From Desulfovibrionales bacterium (GTDB lineage Bacteria > Desulfobacterota > Desulfovibrionia > Desulfovibrionales > Desulfomicrobiaceae): a stretch of 7,868 nucleotides of DNA. Under the pieces are notes generated by a model. That model saw nothing but the letters and a program-made list of their open reading frames with translations, was not told the origin of the DNA and ran no database searches. The stretch spans positions 1 to 7,868 of the forward strand of contig JAAYGZ010000166.1 of the NCBI GenBank assembly GCA_012727515.1. The letters are read 5' to 3'. Position numbers and translations under genes: made by a program. How positions within the stretch are numbered: position 1 is the stretch's first letter; every line of letters begins with the position of its first letter. Below, in pieces: positions 6,790 to 7,868 of the stretch.

Positions 6790-7868
6790 ATGACTTTTCG
6801 TACCCATCCCCGCATTATTTTTCTGGGCCTGGATGGCCTGCCCTGGTCTGTGGCCCGCCTGTTGTGCGATCAGGGCCATCTTCCAAATCTGGCTACATTG
6901 GTGCGCACTCCTGAGTGCAGAGCCATTCATGCCGAACTGCCTGAACTCTCGCCAGTGAACTGGACCAGCTTTTTCACTGCTTCAGGCCCTGGTTCACATG
7001 GGGTCTATGGATTTACCCGGCTTAATCCGCGCACCTATACCTTAGATTTTACAGATTTTACCCATGTGCATGGCCAGACACTGTGGGAGCGCATGGCTGA
7101 CCAGGGTTTGTTTGCCAAAGTGCTGAACATGCCCAATGCAGCGCCGGTCAGGCCGGCACAAGCCATGATTGTGGGAGGATTTCCGGCCCAGAGTCTGGCC
7201 GGGGCCGTGCATCCCCCTGTGCTTGGTACAATTTTAGAGGCGCATGGCTACTGCATTGACGCTGACACAGTGCGTGGCAGCACTGATCTGGAATTTTTGC
7301 TGGCAGACCTGCGCCGCTCCCTGGCAGGGCGAAAAAAAGCCATTGATCTGTTGTGGCCGGATCTGGCCTGGGATTTGTTTGCCGTGGTGCTTACGGAAAC
7401 TGACCGCCTGGGGCATTTTCTTTTTCCAGCCCTTGTTGATCCGCTGCATCCCTGGCACGGAGCCTGTCTGGAGTATCTGCATGACTGGGATCTGTGCGTG
7501 GGCCATGTGCTGAGTTTGTACGCGGATCTGCCTGGTCCCAAGCGCTTGTTGGTTATGGCTGATCATGGATTTACCACTCTGGAGCAGGAGGTGGATATAA
7601 ATGCCTGGCTGCGTGAACACGGGCTTTTTTGCCTGCAACACGCACCGCGCACTGAATGGGACGCCCAGGCCATAGCTCCGCGTAGCAAAGCCTTTGCCCT
7701 GGACCCAGGGCGCATCTATATCCATACGCGAGAACGCTTTTATCACGGCAGCCTGAGCAATGCTGATGCCCTGGCCCTGGAGCGTGACCTGACCCAGGCC
7801 CTGAATCAGCTTACCTGGCAGGGCAGGCGGGTTATTCGTCAGTGCATTCCTGGCCGGGAACTCTATAG
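6790..7868 (+). CDS. Alkaline-phosphatase-superfamily phosphohydrolase/phosphodiesterase, C-terminus beyond the window
   Basis: An open frame runs without a stop from the ATG at 6790 to the right edge (359 full codons). It resembles type I phosphodiesterase/nucleotide pyrophosphatase-like members of the alkaline phosphatase superfamily, often annotated as predicted AP-superfamily phosphohydrolases. The evidence is FLGLDGLP (11-18) with metal ligand Asp15; SPVNWTSFFTASGPGSHG (54-71), where Ser54 aligns with the catalytic Thr/Ser; TETDRLGHF (202-210) with Asp205 and His209; and MADHGF (256-261) with Asp258 and His259. The last metal-binding histidine expected in the family would lie past the edge. 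No signal peptide or membrane segment is seen, suggesting a cytosolic enzyme; the substrate is unknown. The start is the first possible initiator after the recD2 stop, nine bases away and in the same reading frame. No clear ribosome site is visible, so its translation may depend on recD2. Confidence 0.88.
   Translation, partial: MTFRTHPRIIFLGLDGLPWSVARLLCDQGHLPNLATLVRTPECRAIHAELPELSPVNWTSFFTASGPGSHGVYGFTRLNPRTYTLDFTDFTHVHGQTLWERMADQGLFAKVLNMPNAAPVRPAQAMIVGGFPAQSLAGAVHPPVLGTILEAHGYCIDADTVRGSTDLEFLLADLRRSLAGRKKAIDLLWPDLAWDLFAVVLTETDRLGHFLFPALVDPLHPWHGACLEYLHDWDLCVGHVLSLYADLPGPKRLLVMADHGFTTLEQEVDINAWLREHGLFCLQHAPRTEWDAQAIAPRSKAFALDPGRIYIHTRERFYHGSLSNADALALERDLTQALNQLTWQGRRVIRQCIPGRELY

Noticed and set aside
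660..7800. Frequent GCCCTGG-like words throughout the window
   Set aside because: Most are Ala-Leu or Leu-Ala codon pairs (GCC CTG, CTG GCC) reflecting codon preference. A Chi-like role would need genome-wide counts against a codon-matched background.

Overview
The window looks like an ordinary chromosomal segment of a Gram-negative bacterium with moderate GC. The gene content and protein style suggest Desulfovibrionales or a related deltaproteobacterial (Desulfobacterota) lineage. That assignment rests on the recalled style of the YtkL-type hydrolase, IlvE and DnaX-YbaB-RecR proteins, not on a search. All seven protein genes lie on the + strand and are tightly packed. No RNA gene, insertion sequence, CRISPR array or integration site is visible.

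Layout: bases 1-155 hold no gene I recognise, but they include a plausible sigma70 promoter at 70-99. A metallo-beta-lactamase-fold hydrolase of the UPF0173 family follows (156-848). A 117-base gap contains a perfect 12-base palindrome (912-923) and weak promoter-like boxes, then comes ilvE, a branched-chain aminotransferase (966-1889). A 63-base gap with a perfect GC-rich hairpin (1905-1925) separates ilvE from a replication and repair cluster. The cluster is dnaX (1953-3683), a ybaB/ebfC-type nucleoid protein (3680-3982, overlapping dnaX by four bases), recR (3993-4607, GTG start) and a recD2-type helicase (4612-6780). Nine bases after recD2 begins an alkaline-phosphatase-superfamily phosphohydrolase (6790 onward), which runs off the right edge.

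How the genes work together: dnaX-ybaB-recR is a widely conserved bacterial trio. DnaX builds the clamp loader, YbaB/EbfC binds DNA, and RecR works with RecF/RecO in loading RecA at gaps. RecD2 is a 5'-3' helicase linked to recombination and fork repair, so its position four bases after recR makes a coherent DNA-maintenance operon. The hydrolase, aminotransferase and phosphohydrolase have no evident mechanistic link to repair and may simply share transcription.

I do not see an undescribed multi-gene system here. The points most worth a second look are an in-frame T7 slippery heptamer near the 3' end of dnaX, the palindrome before ilvE, the hairpin before dnaX, and the phosphohydrolase placed in frame behind recD2.
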